A stretch of DNA of 64,000 bases. Source: an uncultured Phycisphaerales bacterium (lineage in GTDB: Bacteria > Planctomycetota > Phycisphaerae > Sedimentisphaerales > Anaerobacaceae). The number at the start of each line of letters is the position of its first letter. Positions within the stretch are counted from its first letter, which is position 1. The stretch lies in assembly GCA_937927975.1 (NCBI GenBank), contig CALEZT010000157.1:10360-74359 (forward strand), written 5' to 3'. The notes below the pieces were generated by a model. It ran no database searches. It was not told the origin of the DNA and saw nothing but the letters and a program-made list of their open reading frames with translations. Positions 18,724 through 27,984 of the stretch are shown piece after piece. The position numbers and the translations under genes were made by a program.

Positions 18724-19713
18724 TCAGTTGGATGGGGCCGGGGGGAGTGGTTCCGGCTTGATACGGGAGAACACCACCACCAGGACGACGCCCAGGACCG
18801 ACAGCGAGAGCCCCAGGATCTGGGAAATCGTCAGGCCGGCGGTCTCGAACGGATTGTCGTCGCGGAGACCCTCGAGGGTGAACCGCATGATCCCATAGAG
18901 AATGAACATGACGCTGAACGTCACGCCCGGCTGGGTGAGGAACCCGTGCCGGCCGGCAAGCTCAGCCTTGTGCGAGCGACGCCAGAGGACGTACAGGATC
19001 AGTCCCAGGAGGGCCGCACCGATCGAGGCGTAGAGTTGGGTCGGATGAACCGGCTTGCACCGATACGCCCCGCGCAGAACCTGCTCCTGCTGGGTGGGAG
19101 TGAGATACTTGAAGGGCTTGAGACCCGGCACGTATTCGCCGCGATCGTTGGTGTAGCCGAAGAACTCATCCGGCAGATGCAGGTGCGGCTCCAGACGACC
19201 GCGGTCGGGATCGGTCCTGACCTGGCTGTCGTAGGCGAATGAACCGTACGGAAACTGCACCGCCCAGGGCAGATCGGCCGGTTTGCCATAACAGCAGCCA
19301 TTCAGGAAGCACCCGATCCGCCCGAACATCAGAGCCGCGGTCAAACCGATCGCCAACACGTCGAGGTAATGACACATCGGCAGTCTGTGATGGCGAATGT
19401 AGATCAGGATCGCCGCGATGGCCGCGACGACCCCGCCGAGCAACTCCAGGCCGCCGTTCCAGATGGCGAACAGCCCGCCCCAGTTGCCTCGGAACTGATC
19501 GTAGTAGTGAATGACGAAGAACGCTCGGGCGCCGACCACGCCGGCGATCAATGCGTAGAGGGCTGCGTTGGTGATGTGTTGGGGATCCCTCGTGAAATGG
19601 CGACTGAGATAGCGGATGACCGTGACAGCCGCCAGAAACCCGACGACCATCATGAAGCCATAGCTCTTGACCGTCAGATGGACAATGGGGATCTCGAACA
19701 GCTCGGGGTGCAT
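18724..19713 (-). CDS. lgt: Prolipoprotein diacylglyceryl transferase
   Basis: Transfers a diacylglyceryl group to the lipobox cysteine of prolipoproteins in the inner membrane. 329 residues with about seven hydrophobic helices. The family signature is present as GRIGCFLNGCCYGK, and HPTQLYAS and the late ILYGIMRFTLEGLR are also typical. An insertion of about 60 polar residues follows the signature, longer than in E. coli. It starts 4 bases after panD, so it is probably cotranscribed. Confidence 0.93.
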   Translation of the reverse strand: MHPELFEIPIVHLTVKSYGFMMVVGFLAAVTVIRYLSRHFTRDPQHITNAALYALIAGVVGARAFFVIHYYDQFRGNWGGLFAIWNGGLELLGGVVAAIAAILIYIRHHRLPMCHYLDVLAIGLTAALMFGRIGCFLNGCCYGKPADLPWAVQFPYGSFAYDSQVRTDPDRGRLEPHLHLPDEFFGYTNDRGEYVPGLKPFKYLTPTQQEQVLRGAYRCKPVHPTQLYASIGAALLGLILYVLWRRSHKAELAGRHGFLTQPGVTFSVMFILYGIMRFTLEGLRDDNPFETAGLTISQILGLSLSVLGVVLVVVFSRIKPEPLPPAPSN

Positions 19714-19717
19714 CGAC

Positions 19718-20074
19718 TCACTGCGGCTTCAGAATTCGGTTGTGTTCGTCCAGGACCACCACCTTGGGAACCAATCCCTCGGCCTCGTCGGGCGTGCATA
19801 AAGCGAAGCTGAAGATGATGATCACGTCGCCCGTCTTGATCAGTTGCGCCGCGGCGCCGAGCACCACGATCCGGCCCGAACCCGGCTCGCCCGGCACGGC
19901 GTAAGTCTCCAGGCGGTTGCCGTTGTTGACGTCGGCCACCGTCACCGCCTCGTAGGGCATGATTCCCGCCGCCCACATGAGGTTTTCGTCGATTTCGATG
20001 CTGCCGGGATAGTGCAGTTTGGCCTCGGAAACCCGACCCCGGTGCAGCTTGCTCTTAAGTACTTTGATTAACAT
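19718..20074 (-). CDS. panD: Aspartate 1-decarboxylase proenzyme
   Basis: Forms beta-alanine from aspartate for pantothenate. 118 residues. The self-cleavage site Gly24-Ser25 is in YPGSIEID; the serine becomes the pyruvoyl group. The N-terminal KSKLHRGRVSEAKL and the GAAAQL segment match the family. It follows panC on the same strand and precedes lgt. A TATAAT box just upstream may give it a separate promoter. Confidence 0.95.
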   Translation of the reverse strand: MLIKVLKSKLHRGRVSEAKLHYPGSIEIDENLMWAAGIMPYEAVTVADVNNGNRLETYAVPGEPGSGRIVVLGAAAQLIKTGDVIIIFSFALCTPDEAEGLVPKVVVLDEHNRILKPQ

Positions 20075-20119
20075 AGCTTACGTTGCGTTCTTTGCCCCTC
20101 GCATACTGGTTTTCGCGCC

Positions 20120-20125
20120 ATTATA
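20120..20125 (-). promoter_or_regulatory. TATAAT box upstream of panD
   Basis: On the minus strand TATAAT lies 46 bases before the panD ATG, in the gap after panC. The -35 candidate 17 bases further (GTGGAC) is weak. Confidence 0.35.
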
Positions 20126-20127
20126 TC

Positions 20128-20985
20128 CTACTTGGCGGTCGTGTCCACCACGATATTGTCGATCAGGCGAGTCGAACCCAGCCGGGCTGCGACCGCCACC
20201 AAGACCCGCCCGCGAATCGGATCGCAGGGTTCCAGGCTCTCCGCATCCATGATGCCGATATACTCAGGCCTCAGATCCGGCGACTGCGAGAGGACCCTGT
20301 TCATCTCCTCAGCGATTCTCACCGCATCCCGCTGGCCGCCCTGTATCAACTCGTCGCAATGCCTCATCGCCCGATAGATCACGGGGGCCTGGCTTCTCTC
20401 CTGTGGACTTAGGTACTGATTTCTACTACTCATCGCCAGCCCGTCCGGTTCGCGTACCGTCGGGCACACGACGATCTCCAGGGGCATGTCCAGGTCGGCC
20501 ACCATGCGCCGGATCACCGTCGCCTGCTGCGCATCCTTCTGGCCGAAGAAAGCAACGTCGGCGCCGACGATGTTGAAGAGCTTCGTGCAGACGGTCGTCA
20601 CGCCGCGAAAGTGCTGGGGGCGGGATTGTCCGCACAAGGGTTCGGTCAACTTGTCCACGGTCACCCAGGTGAGGCTCTTTCGAGGATACATCTCGCCGGC
20701 GCTGGGGGCGAAGATCGCATGAGCGCCGCATCGCTCGCAGAGTTGGGCGTCCTTCTCGAACGGACGCGGATACTTCTCGAAATCCTCGCCCGGCCCGAAC
20801 TGGGTCGGGTTGACGAAGATACTCACGACCACGTAATCGCAGCGTCGAGCCGCGGTTTCGATCAGCGACGCATGGCCTGCGTGCAACGCCCCCATCGTCG
20901 GAACGAACCCAACGGTCTTGCCCGCCGCGCGGGCCCGAGCGACATACCTGCGAATCTCTGCAATGGCCTCTGCTATTTGAATCAT
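20128..20985 (-). CDS. panC: Pantothenate synthetase
   Basis: ATP-dependent ligation of pantoate and beta-alanine. 285 residues. The nucleotidyltransferase HIGH-type motif is MGALHAGHASL near residue 30, followed by FVNPTQFGPGEDF and later the KMSKS-like MSSRNQYLS. Its ATG overlaps the stop of the folK-kinase fusion by 4 bases (ATGA), and panD follows. Vitamin B5 and folate genes are thus cotranscribed. Confidence 0.95.
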   Translation of the reverse strand: MIQIAEAIAEIRRYVARARAAGKTVGFVPTMGALHAGHASLIETAARRCDYVVVSIFVNPTQFGPGEDFEKYPRPFEKDAQLCERCGAHAIFAPSAGEMYPRKSLTWVTVDKLTEPLCGQSRPQHFRGVTTVCTKLFNIVGADVAFFGQKDAQQATVIRRMVADLDMPLEIVVCPTVREPDGLAMSSRNQYLSPQERSQAPVIYRAMRHCDELIQGGQRDAVRIAEEMNRVLSQSPDLRPEYIGIMDAESLEPCDPIRGRVLVAVAARLGSTRLIDNIVVDTTAK

Positions 20986-22088
20986 CTCTTAGATCTCGTC
21001 TCTGCCGGGAGGTAGGCGCGGACCTGGCGAACCACGTGATCGACCACCTCTTGGGAGTAGCCTGTCAGTCGGGTGGCCGGGATACGGATCACAGGACAGG
21101 CCTTCCAGCCTGCGAAGAGACGCTTGTAGTCCGCGTCGAGGGCTTCGAGGAACTCGAGCTTCATCCGTTGCTCGTACGGCCGATTTCGGCGGTGAATCCG
21201 CTCCAGACAATTCGCAGGCGAATCCTCCAGGTAGATCGCCACCGACGGCGTTGCCACCTTTTCGGCGAACGACGGATAGATGCTCTCGTAGAGCCGCAAC
21301 TGCTCGCCGTCGAGGAGCCGCCTGGCGTAGATCAGCTCCTTGTTGAAGACGTAATCCGTCACGAACGCGCGATCCGACGGCAGATGATCGGGACTCAGTT
21401 GCTCGGCGCGATGGACGAGAAAGTAGAGCTGCGAATCCAGGGCGAGTTCCGTCTTGCCGGCGTACACCTGGGAGAGAAACGGATTCGTGTCGTAGGGTTC
21501 GCACAGAACGGTTGCAGGCAGCGATTCAGCGAGCTTCCTGGCCAAGGTGGTCTTGCCGACCCCGATGACGCCGGAGACGCAGACCAGCCGTGGGGTTTGG
21601 GGATCGAGGAAGAAATCCCCGCCCGCCAGGCGACGCGACAACTCGTCCACTGTTTCCTTGAGCGACGGATGAACGAGTTGAGGATTGAGCTGACACAACC
21701 CGTCGAGGACGAACGACCGCAGGTGGATATCGGGATGCGGCACCGTCAGGTCCGGCCCGTCGAGCACCTGATCGTCGAAGAGCAGCAGGTCCAGATCGAC
21801 CGTCCTGGGCTGCCACGAGGACTGCGGTTGTCGCCCCAGCGCCGTTTCCACCGCCTTGAGCCTGGCCAGAAGCCCTTCGGGCGTCAGCGTCGTGCGAATC
21901 TCCGCGACCCCGTTGACGTACTTGGGCTGGTCCATCCCCCCCAGCGGAAGCGTCTCCTTCAGGTCGCTGACGCGGGTCACCTCGACGTCGCCGTTGGCGC
22001 CGAGGATCCGCAGCGCCTCGCGGAGCAATCGTTCGCGATCGCCCAGGTTGCTGCCCAAACCGATATACGCCGTGGCCCGCTCAGTCAT
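20982..22088 (-). CDS. folK: HPPK (FolK) - deoxynucleoside kinase fusion
   Basis: 368 residues. ATG at 22088 is chosen because CAGGAGGAG precedes it and the protein opens TERATAYIGLGSNLGDRE, the FolK start; the open frame upstream is not conserved-looking. Residues 1-165 are 6-hydroxymethyl-dihydropterin pyrophosphokinase (QPRTVDLDLLLFDD, VPHPDIHLRSFVL). Residues about 168-368 are a deoxynucleoside/dNMP kinase-like P-loop domain: GVIGVGKTTLA, CEPYDTNPFL, DRAFVTDYVFNKELIYA and RNRPYEQRM. Fusion links folate synthesis to nucleoside salvage. Followed by panC with a 4-base overlap. Confidence 0.9.
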   Translation of the reverse strand: MTERATAYIGLGSNLGDRERLLREALRILGANGDVEVTRVSDLKETLPLGGMDQPKYVNGVAEIRTTLTPEGLLARLKAVETALGRQPQSSWQPRTVDLDLLLFDDQVLDGPDLTVPHPDIHLRSFVLDGLCQLNPQLVHPSLKETVDELSRRLAGGDFFLDPQTPRLVCVSGVIGVGKTTLARKLAESLPATVLCEPYDTNPFLSQVYAGKTELALDSQLYFLVHRAEQLSPDHLPSDRAFVTDYVFNKELIYARRLLDGEQLRLYESIYPSFAEKVATPSVAIYLEDSPANCLERIHRRNRPYEQRMKLEFLEALDADYKRLFAGWKACPVIRIPATRLTGYSQEVVDHVVRQVRAYLPAETRSKR

Positions 22089-22141
22089 GCGAACTCCTCC
22101 TGAACACAGGGCTCCATCCTCTGTGCCGACGACCGCCGATT

Positions 22142-23371
22142 TCACAATCGGGCGAGCCGATCCAGGGCCTCTTTCACATTCTCGGGCTGGCCGAAGGCGG
22201 TCAGTCGCACGTAGCCTTCGCCCGCCGGCCCGAACCCTGCCCCCGGCGTGCACACGACATTGGCTTCGTTTAGCAACCGATCGAAGAACTGCCACGAGCC
22301 CACGCCCTGGGGCATCCGTACCCAGATGTACGGCGCGTTGACGCCGCCGTAGACCGTGTAACCCAGCTTCGTCAGTCCGCCGCGAATCGTGGCTGCGTTG
22401 GCCATGTATCCGTCGATCGTCTGCTGAATCTGCTTCCTGCCCTCGGGCGAGTAGATCGCGGCGGCCCCGACCTGGGTAACGTAGGAGACGCCGTTGAACT
22501 TCGTGCAGTGCCGACGCTTCCAGATCGGATTGACGTCCACCGGTTTGCCGTCCTTCGTATAGGCCTTGAGCTGCTTGGGAACGACGCTGTAGGCGCAGCG
22601 AATGCCCGTGAAACCCGCAGTCTTCGACCAACTGCGGAACTCGATCGCGACCTCCTTGGCTCCTTCGATCTCGTAGATCGAGTGCGGGATCGCCGGGTCG
22701 CTGATGTAGGCCTCGTAGGCGGCGTCGAAAAGGAGCAGCGCTTTGTTCTTGCGGGCATATTCCACCCACTTGGCCAACTGGGCCTTGGTCGCCACCGAGC
22801 CGGTCGGATTGTTGGGGAAGCACAAGTAGACCATGTCGACGACCTTGTCCGGCGGCTCAGGAACGAAACCGTTCTCCGCGGTGGCAGGCATGTAGACGAT
22901 CCCGGCGTACTGCCCTTCCTCTCCGGCCGGGCCGGTCCGCCCCGCCATCACGTTGGTGTCGACGTAGACCGGGTAGACCGGGTCGGCCACTGCGACCACG
23001 TTGTCGACCCCGAAGATCTCCTGCATGTTACCGGTGTCGGATTTCGCGCCGTCGCTGACGAAGACCTCGTCGAGGTCGATGCTCACGCCGCGAGAGGCGA
23101 AGTCGTTCTCCACGATCGCCTTGCGGAGAAACTCATAGCCGACGCCGCTGTCTTCATAGCCCCGGAAGGTCTCCTTGCGGCCCATCTCGTCGACGGCCTT
23201 GTGCATGGCCTCGATCACCGCCGGAGCCAGGGGCTGCGTCACGTCCCCGATGCCCATGCTGATGACCTTGGCCTGCGGATGTTCCTGCTTGAACAGGCGA
23301 ACGCGCCGGCCGATCTCAGGGAACAGGTACCCGGCCCGGAGCTTCAAGAAATTCTCGTTGATTCTGATCAT
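22142..23371 (-). CDS. dapL: LL-diaminopimelate aminotransferase
   Basis: Converts tetrahydrodipicolinate directly to LL-DAP, the DapL variant of the lysine and peptidoglycan pathway. 409 residues, full length. The N-terminus [20 protein letters not shown] is diagnostic of DapL. The PLP lysine is in [10 protein letters not shown], and [11 protein letters not shown] is the substrate-site segment. It heads the minus-strand folK, panC, panD, lgt run with a 53-base gap. Confidence 0.95.
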   Translation of the reverse strand: MIRINENFLKLRAGYLFPEIGRRVRLFKQEHPQAKVISMGIGDVTQPLAPAVIEAMHKAVDEMGRKETFRGYEDSGVGYEFLRKAIVENDFASRGVSIDLDEVFVSDGAKSDTGNMQEIFGVDNVVAVADPVYPVYVDTNVMAGRTGPAGEEGQYAGIVYMPATAENGFVPEPPDKVVDMVYLCFPNNPTGSVATKAQLAKWVEYARKNKALLLFDAAYEAYISDPAIPHSIYEIEGAKEVAIEFRSWSKTAGFTGIRCAYSVVPKQLKAYTKDGKPVDVNPIWKRRHCTKFNGVSYVTQVGAAAIYSPEGRKQIQQTIDGYMANAATIRGGLTKLGYTVYGGVNAPYIWVRMPQGVGSWQFFDRLLNEANVVCTPGAGFGPAGEGYVRLTAFGQPENVKEALDRLARL

Positions 23372-23494
23372 GGTTTCGTAATCCTTCTCGTTGCCGCGAT
23401 GGCGAATCGTGTGGTTTCCAGTCGAATCAGGGTGAGCATTCTATGGCCGGGCCAGGACCCCGTCAAGACTCAAACCCGCAATGGCTGTACGCCC

Positions 23495-23523
23495 GTGCAA
23501 TCGGGGCGAACCTCTGATATAAT
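23495..23523 (+). promoter_or_regulatory. Extended -10 promoter of the rhamnosidase-like gene
   Basis: TATAAT at 23518-23523 with a TG extension (TGATATAAT) and a weak GTGCAA 17 bases upstream. It lies about 70 bases before the ATG at 23596. Confidence 0.6.
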
Positions 23524-23595
23524 ACGCCGCCAGTTGTGCGGCTGTCCGGAGACGGTCGTGAGCTTGATGGCGTGGCAGTGTTCAAGGGGAGAACC

Positions 23596-26016
23596 ATGAT
23601 GATGCGTTCCGGCGTTCTGACCGCTTGCGCGATGGCGATGATCGCGATTCCCGGGTTGATGTCGATTGCGCGCGCCGAGGGCGGCGCGCCGTCGTTCGCC
23701 TCGGCCCGACCCGTCTGGGTCACAGACCGCCAGACCGAGAAGAACCTGTTCGTGGGGTTCCGAGCGGTCTTCGAGCAACCCCGGCAAGGCAGGCCGATGC
23801 TTCGTGTCACGGCCTCTTCGCTCTACCGTGTGTACCTCAACGAGCAATTCGTGGGCCACGGCCCCGCCCGCGGGCCCCACGGTTACTGGCGAGTCGATGA
23901 GTGGCCCCTCGACTGCCGGCAGGGACGCAATATCCTGGCAATCGAGGTGGCGGGGTACAACGTCAACAGCTACTATCTCCTGGACGAACCCGCCTTCCTC
24001 CAGGCCGAGGTGGTCTGCGACGGAGCGGTCCTCGCTTCGACTGCCGGTCAGGGATCTGCCTTCGAGGCGACCATCCTCAAGCATCGCGTGCAGAAGGTCC
24101 AGCGATACAGCTTCCAGCGGCCGTTCATCGAGTACTATCGCCTCAGCGCAGGCGACGACCAGTGGTGGAGCCGGTCCCCTTCGGAGTCGGCGTCCTGCTC
24201 AGTCCAAGGCGTCAAGAGTCTCCTGCCCCGCCGGGTGGCGTATCCCCGGTTCTCGATGCGTCAGCCGGTGCGTGTGCTCTCCGAGGGCACGCTGCAACGC
24301 GACGTCGCCGTGGCGCAGCTCTGGAAAGACCGCTCGCTGGTCAACATCGGGCCGCAACTGAAAGGGTATCCCGAGAGCGAACTGGAGGTCGTCCCGTCCA
24401 TCGAGCTGCAGAAGATCGGTTCCACGTTCACAGGCGCCACCGAAAGGCTCTACCAGCCCCGCGAGGCCCTGTCCCTTGCTGAAAACACGTTCGCCATCGC
24501 CGACCTCGGGACCAATCTCACCGGTTTCCTCGGGGCCGAGGTCGCGTGCGCCAAACCGACGACGCTGTACATCACGTTCGACGAGGTCCTGACCAGGAAC
24601 GACGTGGACTCCAAGCGGCTCGGCTGCGTCAACGCGGTCTGCTACGAGCTCCAGCCGGGGACGTATCGCCTGGAGTCTTTCGAGCCCTACACCCTGCGGT
24701 ACCTCAAGCTCAACGTCCTGGCGGGCGACTGCAAGGTGAGGAACCTCTACCTCCGCGAATGCGCCAACGGCGAGGCCGACGAAGCCCAGTTCTCATGCAG
24801 CGATCCGGCCCTCAACCGCATCTTCGAGGCCGCCAGGCAGACCTTCCGCCAGAACGCGTTGGACATCTTCATGGACTGCCCCTCGCGCGAGCGAGCCGGC
24901 TGGCTCTGCGATAGTTTCTTCACCGCCCGCGTCGCGTTCGATCTGTGCGGCAACACAACCATCGAGAAGAACTTCTTCGAGAACTACCTGCTGCCGCCAA
25001 GCTTCGCGCATCTGCCGGAGGGGATGCTGCCCATGTGCTACCCCGCCGACCACTACGACGGCGTCTTCATTCCGAACTGGGCGATCTGGTTCGTGATCGA
25101 GCTGGAGGAGTACATGGCCCGCAGCGGCGACCGTGAGATGGTCTGGGCCCTGCAGCCCCGGCTCATGGCCCTCAACGAGTACTTCCAGAGGTTCAGGAAC
25201 CCCGACGGACTGCTGGAGAAGCTGCAAAGCTGGGTCTTCGTCGAGTGGTCCCGGGCCAACAGCTTCGTTCAGGACGTCAGTTACCCGAGCAATATGCTCT
25301 ACGCAGCGGCCCTGGCGGCGGCCGGTCGGATGTACGACCAGCCTGCCCTGCTGCACGAAGCCGAGCAGATGCGAGAGACGATCCGCAAGCAGTCCTTCGA
25401 CGGCGAGTTCTTTGTGGACAACGCCCTTCGCAAGGACGGCCGGCTCGAAGTCACCCGCAACCGCACGGAGGTCTGCCAGTACTTCGCGTTCTTCTTCGAC
25501 GTCGCAACGCCCCAGACGCATCCCAAGCTCTGGGATCGGCTGGTCCACGAGTTCGGACCCCAGCGAAAGACCACGAAGGCCTTCCCCGAAGTGCACCCGG
25601 CCAACGCCTTCATCGGCAACTACCTGAGGTTCGAACTGCTGAGCCGCTATGGCCACGTGGCCCAGATCAAGAAGGAACTGTCCGACTATTACCTCTACAT
25701 GGCCGACCGGACGGGAACGCTCTGGGAGAACGTCGGCGACGAGGCGAGCTGCAATCACGGCTTCGCCTCCCACGTGGCCCACAGCTTCTATCGCGACGTT
25801 CTCGGCGTGCGTGAACTGGACACACAGAAGAAGCTCGTCCGGCTCAAGATCGCCGACGTCGGTCTCGACTGGTGCGAGGGCAAGCTCATGACGCCCCAGG
25901 GGCCGCTGGCGGTCCGCTGGTGGAAGGACAAGGGCCGGACGCTCTGCCGCGTGGACCTGCCCGCCGGGTACAGTCTGCAGAACGAAAGCCCTAAAGGCAG
26001 CGTCACGATTCAGTGA
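23596..26016 (+). CDS. Exported alpha-L-rhamnosidase-like (GH78-type) protein
   Basis: 806 residues. ATG 23596 with AAGGGGA ahead gives a signal peptide (SGVLTACAMAMIAIPGLMSIARA). The N-terminal part is beta-rich (about 40-420), and the C-terminal part is an alpha6/alpha6 barrel. DCPSRERAGWLCDSFF near residue 430 matches the GH78 acid-rich catalytic segment (DCPxRE...GWxxD). VFVEWSRANSF follows. It probably removes terminal rhamnose or a related sugar outside the cytoplasm. Substrate is not certain. It overlaps the convergent nitroreductase by 14 bases. Confidence 0.75.
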   Translation: MMMRSGVLTACAMAMIAIPGLMSIARAEGGAPSFASARPVWVTDRQTEKNLFVGFRAVFEQPRQGRPMLRVTASSLYRVYLNEQFVGHGPARGPHGYWRVDEWPLDCRQGRNILAIEVAGYNVNSYYLLDEPAFLQAEVVCDGAVLASTAGQGSAFEATILKHRVQKVQRYSFQRPFIEYYRLSAGDDQWWSRSPSESASCSVQGVKSLLPRRVAYPRFSMRQPVRVLSEGTLQRDVAVAQLWKDRSLVNIGPQLKGYPESELEVVPSIELQKIGSTFTGATERLYQPREALSLAENTFAIADLGTNLTGFLGAEVACAKPTTLYITFDEVLTRNDVDSKRLGCVNAVCYELQPGTYRLESFEPYTLRYLKLNVLAGDCKVRNLYLRECANGEADEAQFSCSDPALNRIFEAARQTFRQNALDIFMDCPSRERAGWLCDSFFTARVAFDLCGNTTIEKNFFENYLLPPSFAHLPEGMLPMCYPADHYDGVFIPNWAIWFVIELEEYMARSGDREMVWALQPRLMALNEYFQRFRNPDGLLEKLQSWVFVEWSRANSFVQDVSYPSNMLYAAALAAAGRMYDQPALLHEAEQMRETIRKQSFDGEFFVDNALRKDGRLEVTRNRTEVCQYFAFFFDVATPQTHPKLWDRLVHEFGPQRKTTKAFPEVHPANAFIGNYLRFELLSRYGHVAQIKKELSDYYLYMADRTGTLWENVGDEASCNHGFASHVAHSFYRDVLGVRELDTQKKLVRLKIADVGLDWCEGKLMTPQGPLAVRWWKDKGRTLCRVDLPAGYSLQNESPKGSVTIQ

Positions 26017-26533
26017 GCCACCGGTTCTCGCGAATCTTGCAGGTCTTGAGGTCTTCCGCAAACCGCGGTTCCGGTCGTTCGGCCGGGTAGCCGACGGCAA
26101 TGATGCACTCGACCTTGATGTGTGGCGGGATGCCCAGCAGAGCCTGGATGTGCTGTTCGGAGGTCGCTGCGTCGTCGAACCAGCGATTGCGCACCTGGAT
26201 CCAGCAAGTGCCCAGGCCGATTGACTGCGCGGTCATCTGCACGAGGATCGCAGCGATGGAGCAATCCTCGACCCAAACGTCGCTGGCTCGGCTGTCGCCG
26301 CAGACGACAATGCCCAGCGCCGCTCCTTCGAGAAAATCCGCTCCATGAGGCTTGCACCTGGCCAGCTTCGCCAGCAGTTCGCGATCGTCGACGAAGACGA
26401 ATTCCCACGGATCGATATTCCTTGACGAAGGCGACCGCAACACAGCCTCTTTCAGCAATCCCACCTTCTCCGTCTCGATGGCCCGGCCGGCGTACTCCCG
26501 AATGCTCCGCCGGGCTCTCAGCAGTTCAATCAT
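26003..26533 (-). CDS. Nitroreductase family FMN protein
   Basis: 176 residues. RRSIREYAGRAIE at the N-terminus and SPSSRNIDPWEFVFV give the FMN-binding pattern of the nitroreductase fold; GLGTCWIQVR and AVGYPAERPEPR complete it. It would reduce quinones, nitro compounds or flavin with NAD(P)H in the cytosol; the physiological substrate is unknown. Convergent with the upstream rhamnosidase-like gene. Confidence 0.88.
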   Translation of the reverse strand: MIELLRARRSIREYAGRAIETEKVGLLKEAVLRSPSSRNIDPWEFVFVDDRELLAKLARCKPHGADFLEGAALGIVVCGDSRASDVWVEDCSIAAILVQMTAQSIGLGTCWIQVRNRWFDDAATSEQHIQALLGIPPHIKVECIIAVGYPAERPEPRFAEDLKTCKIRENRWLTES

Positions 26534-26542
26534 AAGGCACCC

Positions 26543-26645
26543 GATTTACTATCTGCGATTTCCGATTTACTATTGAGATCCGTTGGCTGGTCACGTATCC
26601 CACGTCGCCGCGCCAGCCAGATAGTAAATCGAAAATCGTAAATAG
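26543..26645. repeat. AT-rich inverted pair of 'GATTTACTAT' type
   Basis: GATTTACTATCTGCGATTT (from 26543) is mirrored by an arm around 26620-26645 with AGATAGTAAATCG and AATCGTAAATAG. The local base composition is far more AT-rich than its surroundings. It fills the gap between nitroreductase and the MalY-like gene and resembles short dispersed repeats of planctomycete genomes. Confidence 0.55.
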
Positions 26646-26648
26646 CAA

Positions 26649-27836
26649 ATGAAAGGCCCTTCGGGCATGAGCGATACATTCGATTTCGACCGGATCATCG
26701 ACAGACGCGACAGCGCCAGTCTCAAGTGGGACAAGTACAAGGGCAAGGACGTCATCCCGATGTGGGTGGCGGATATGGACTTCCAGGCCCCCCGGCCGAT
26801 CCTGGAGGCCCTGCACGAGCGGGTGGAGCATGGCGTCTTCGGTTACGGCGTGCCGCCGGAGGGACTGGTCCAAGTCGTCGTGGACCGAATGGCCCAGCAG
26901 TACGGCTGGACCATCCAACCTTCGTGGATCGTCTGGATGCCTGGCGTCGTATCCGCGCTCAACGTCGCATGTCGGGCCTGCGGCGACGATGGCGACGAGG
27001 TTCTCATCTTTTCGCCGATCTATCCGCCCTTTCTGTCCGCCCCGCCGTCCGCGCGCCGGAACGTCAAGACGATCCCGCTGGCCCGCGAGGCCGGACGGTA
27101 CGTCATGGACTGCGATCGATTCGAACATGAAATCGATGCCAAGTCCCGACTCCTGATCCTGTGCAACCCGCACAACCCGGTGGGCCGGCGTTTCGACCGG
27201 CGCGAGCTTGAGCGTGTCGCAGAGGTCTGTCTGGCCCGCGACCTGGTCATCTGCTCCGACGAGATCCACTGTGATCTCATCATCGATGGCGGGCCCCACA
27301 CGCCGACCGCGTCGCTGAGCCCCGAGATCTCCGCGCGAACAATCACCCTGATGGCTCCGAGCAAGACCTTCAACATCCCCGGCCTGGGCTGCTCGTTCGC
27401 GATCATCGAGAACGCCGAGCTGCGGGCGAGGTTCAACAAGGCCCAGCACGGCATTGTCCCCGGCGTCAACGTGCTGGGCTATACCGCCTGCCTGGCGGCC
27501 TTTCGCGACTGCGAACCCTGGCGGCGGGCCCTCCTCGACTACCTGCGAGTCAACGAGCAACTCGTTCACAGAATGGTCAACAACGAAATGCCCGGCCTGT
27601 CGATGGACCACGTCGAGGCGACCTATCTGGCCTGGATCGACACCCGCCCGTTGGGCCTCGCCCACCCCGGCCGATTCTTCGAACAGGCCGGCGTCGGGCT
27701 CTCCGACGGGGAGCATTTCGAGGGCGAAGGCTTCGTGCGATTGAATTTCGGCTGCCCGCACGCTACCCTGCTGGCGGGCCTGGAGCGAATGAAACGGGCC
27801 GTGACGGGGATGGAACCCGTGCCCGGTCAATCGTGA
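26649..27836 (+). CDS. MalY/PatB-type PLP cystathionine beta-lyase
   Basis: 395 residues; ATG 26649 or 26667 are both possible, and neither has a strong ribosome site. The opening DFDRIIDRRDSASLKWDKY and MWVADMDFQAP are typical of the MalY/PatB subgroup. The PLP lysine is in APSKTFNIPGLGCSF, and CNPHNPVGR and CSDEIHCDLI are conserved. It cleaves C-S bonds of cystathionine or cysteine. Cytosolic. Confidence 0.9.
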   Translation: MKGPSGMSDTFDFDRIIDRRDSASLKWDKYKGKDVIPMWVADMDFQAPRPILEALHERVEHGVFGYGVPPEGLVQVVVDRMAQQYGWTIQPSWIVWMPGVVSALNVACRACGDDGDEVLIFSPIYPPFLSAPPSARRNVKTIPLAREAGRYVMDCDRFEHEIDAKSRLLILCNPHNPVGRRFDRRELERVAEVCLARDLVICSDEIHCDLIIDGGPHTPTASLSPEISARTITLMAPSKTFNIPGLGCSFAIIENAELRARFNKAQHGIVPGVNVLGYTACLAAFRDCEPWRRALLDYLRVNEQLVHRMVNNEMPGLSMDHVEATYLAWIDTRPLGLAHPGRFFEQAGVGLSDGEHFEGEGFVRLNFGCPHATLLAGLERMKRAVTGMEPVPGQS

Positions 27837-27936
27837 CACGGATCGCGTGTCACGCGATAATCCGACTCCGAGTGGCAGCGACAAGCGGAGTCCTCGGAGC
27901 TTGTCGATGGCGAACGCGTAGAACCATCGACAAGCT
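27832..27936 (+). terminator. Three consecutive hairpins after the MalY-like gene
   Basis: CGTGACACG/CGTGTCACG (27832-27854, overlapping the stop codon), GACTCCG/CGGAGTC (27864-27892), and AGCTTGTCGATGG/CCATCGACAAGCT (27898-27936, 13 perfect pairs). They lack long T-runs, so transcript protection or factor-dependent termination is as likely as intrinsic termination. Confidence 0.5.
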
Positions 27937-27984
27937 GACGTTTGTCGATGCCACCCGGACCTGCCTTCGACAAGGAGACTCGTG

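Noticed and set aside
20982..22823. Extended 613-aa frame including upstream of folK
   Set aside because: The part upstream of 22088 overlaps dapL in antisense frame and is not FolK-like; a ribosome site marks the true start.
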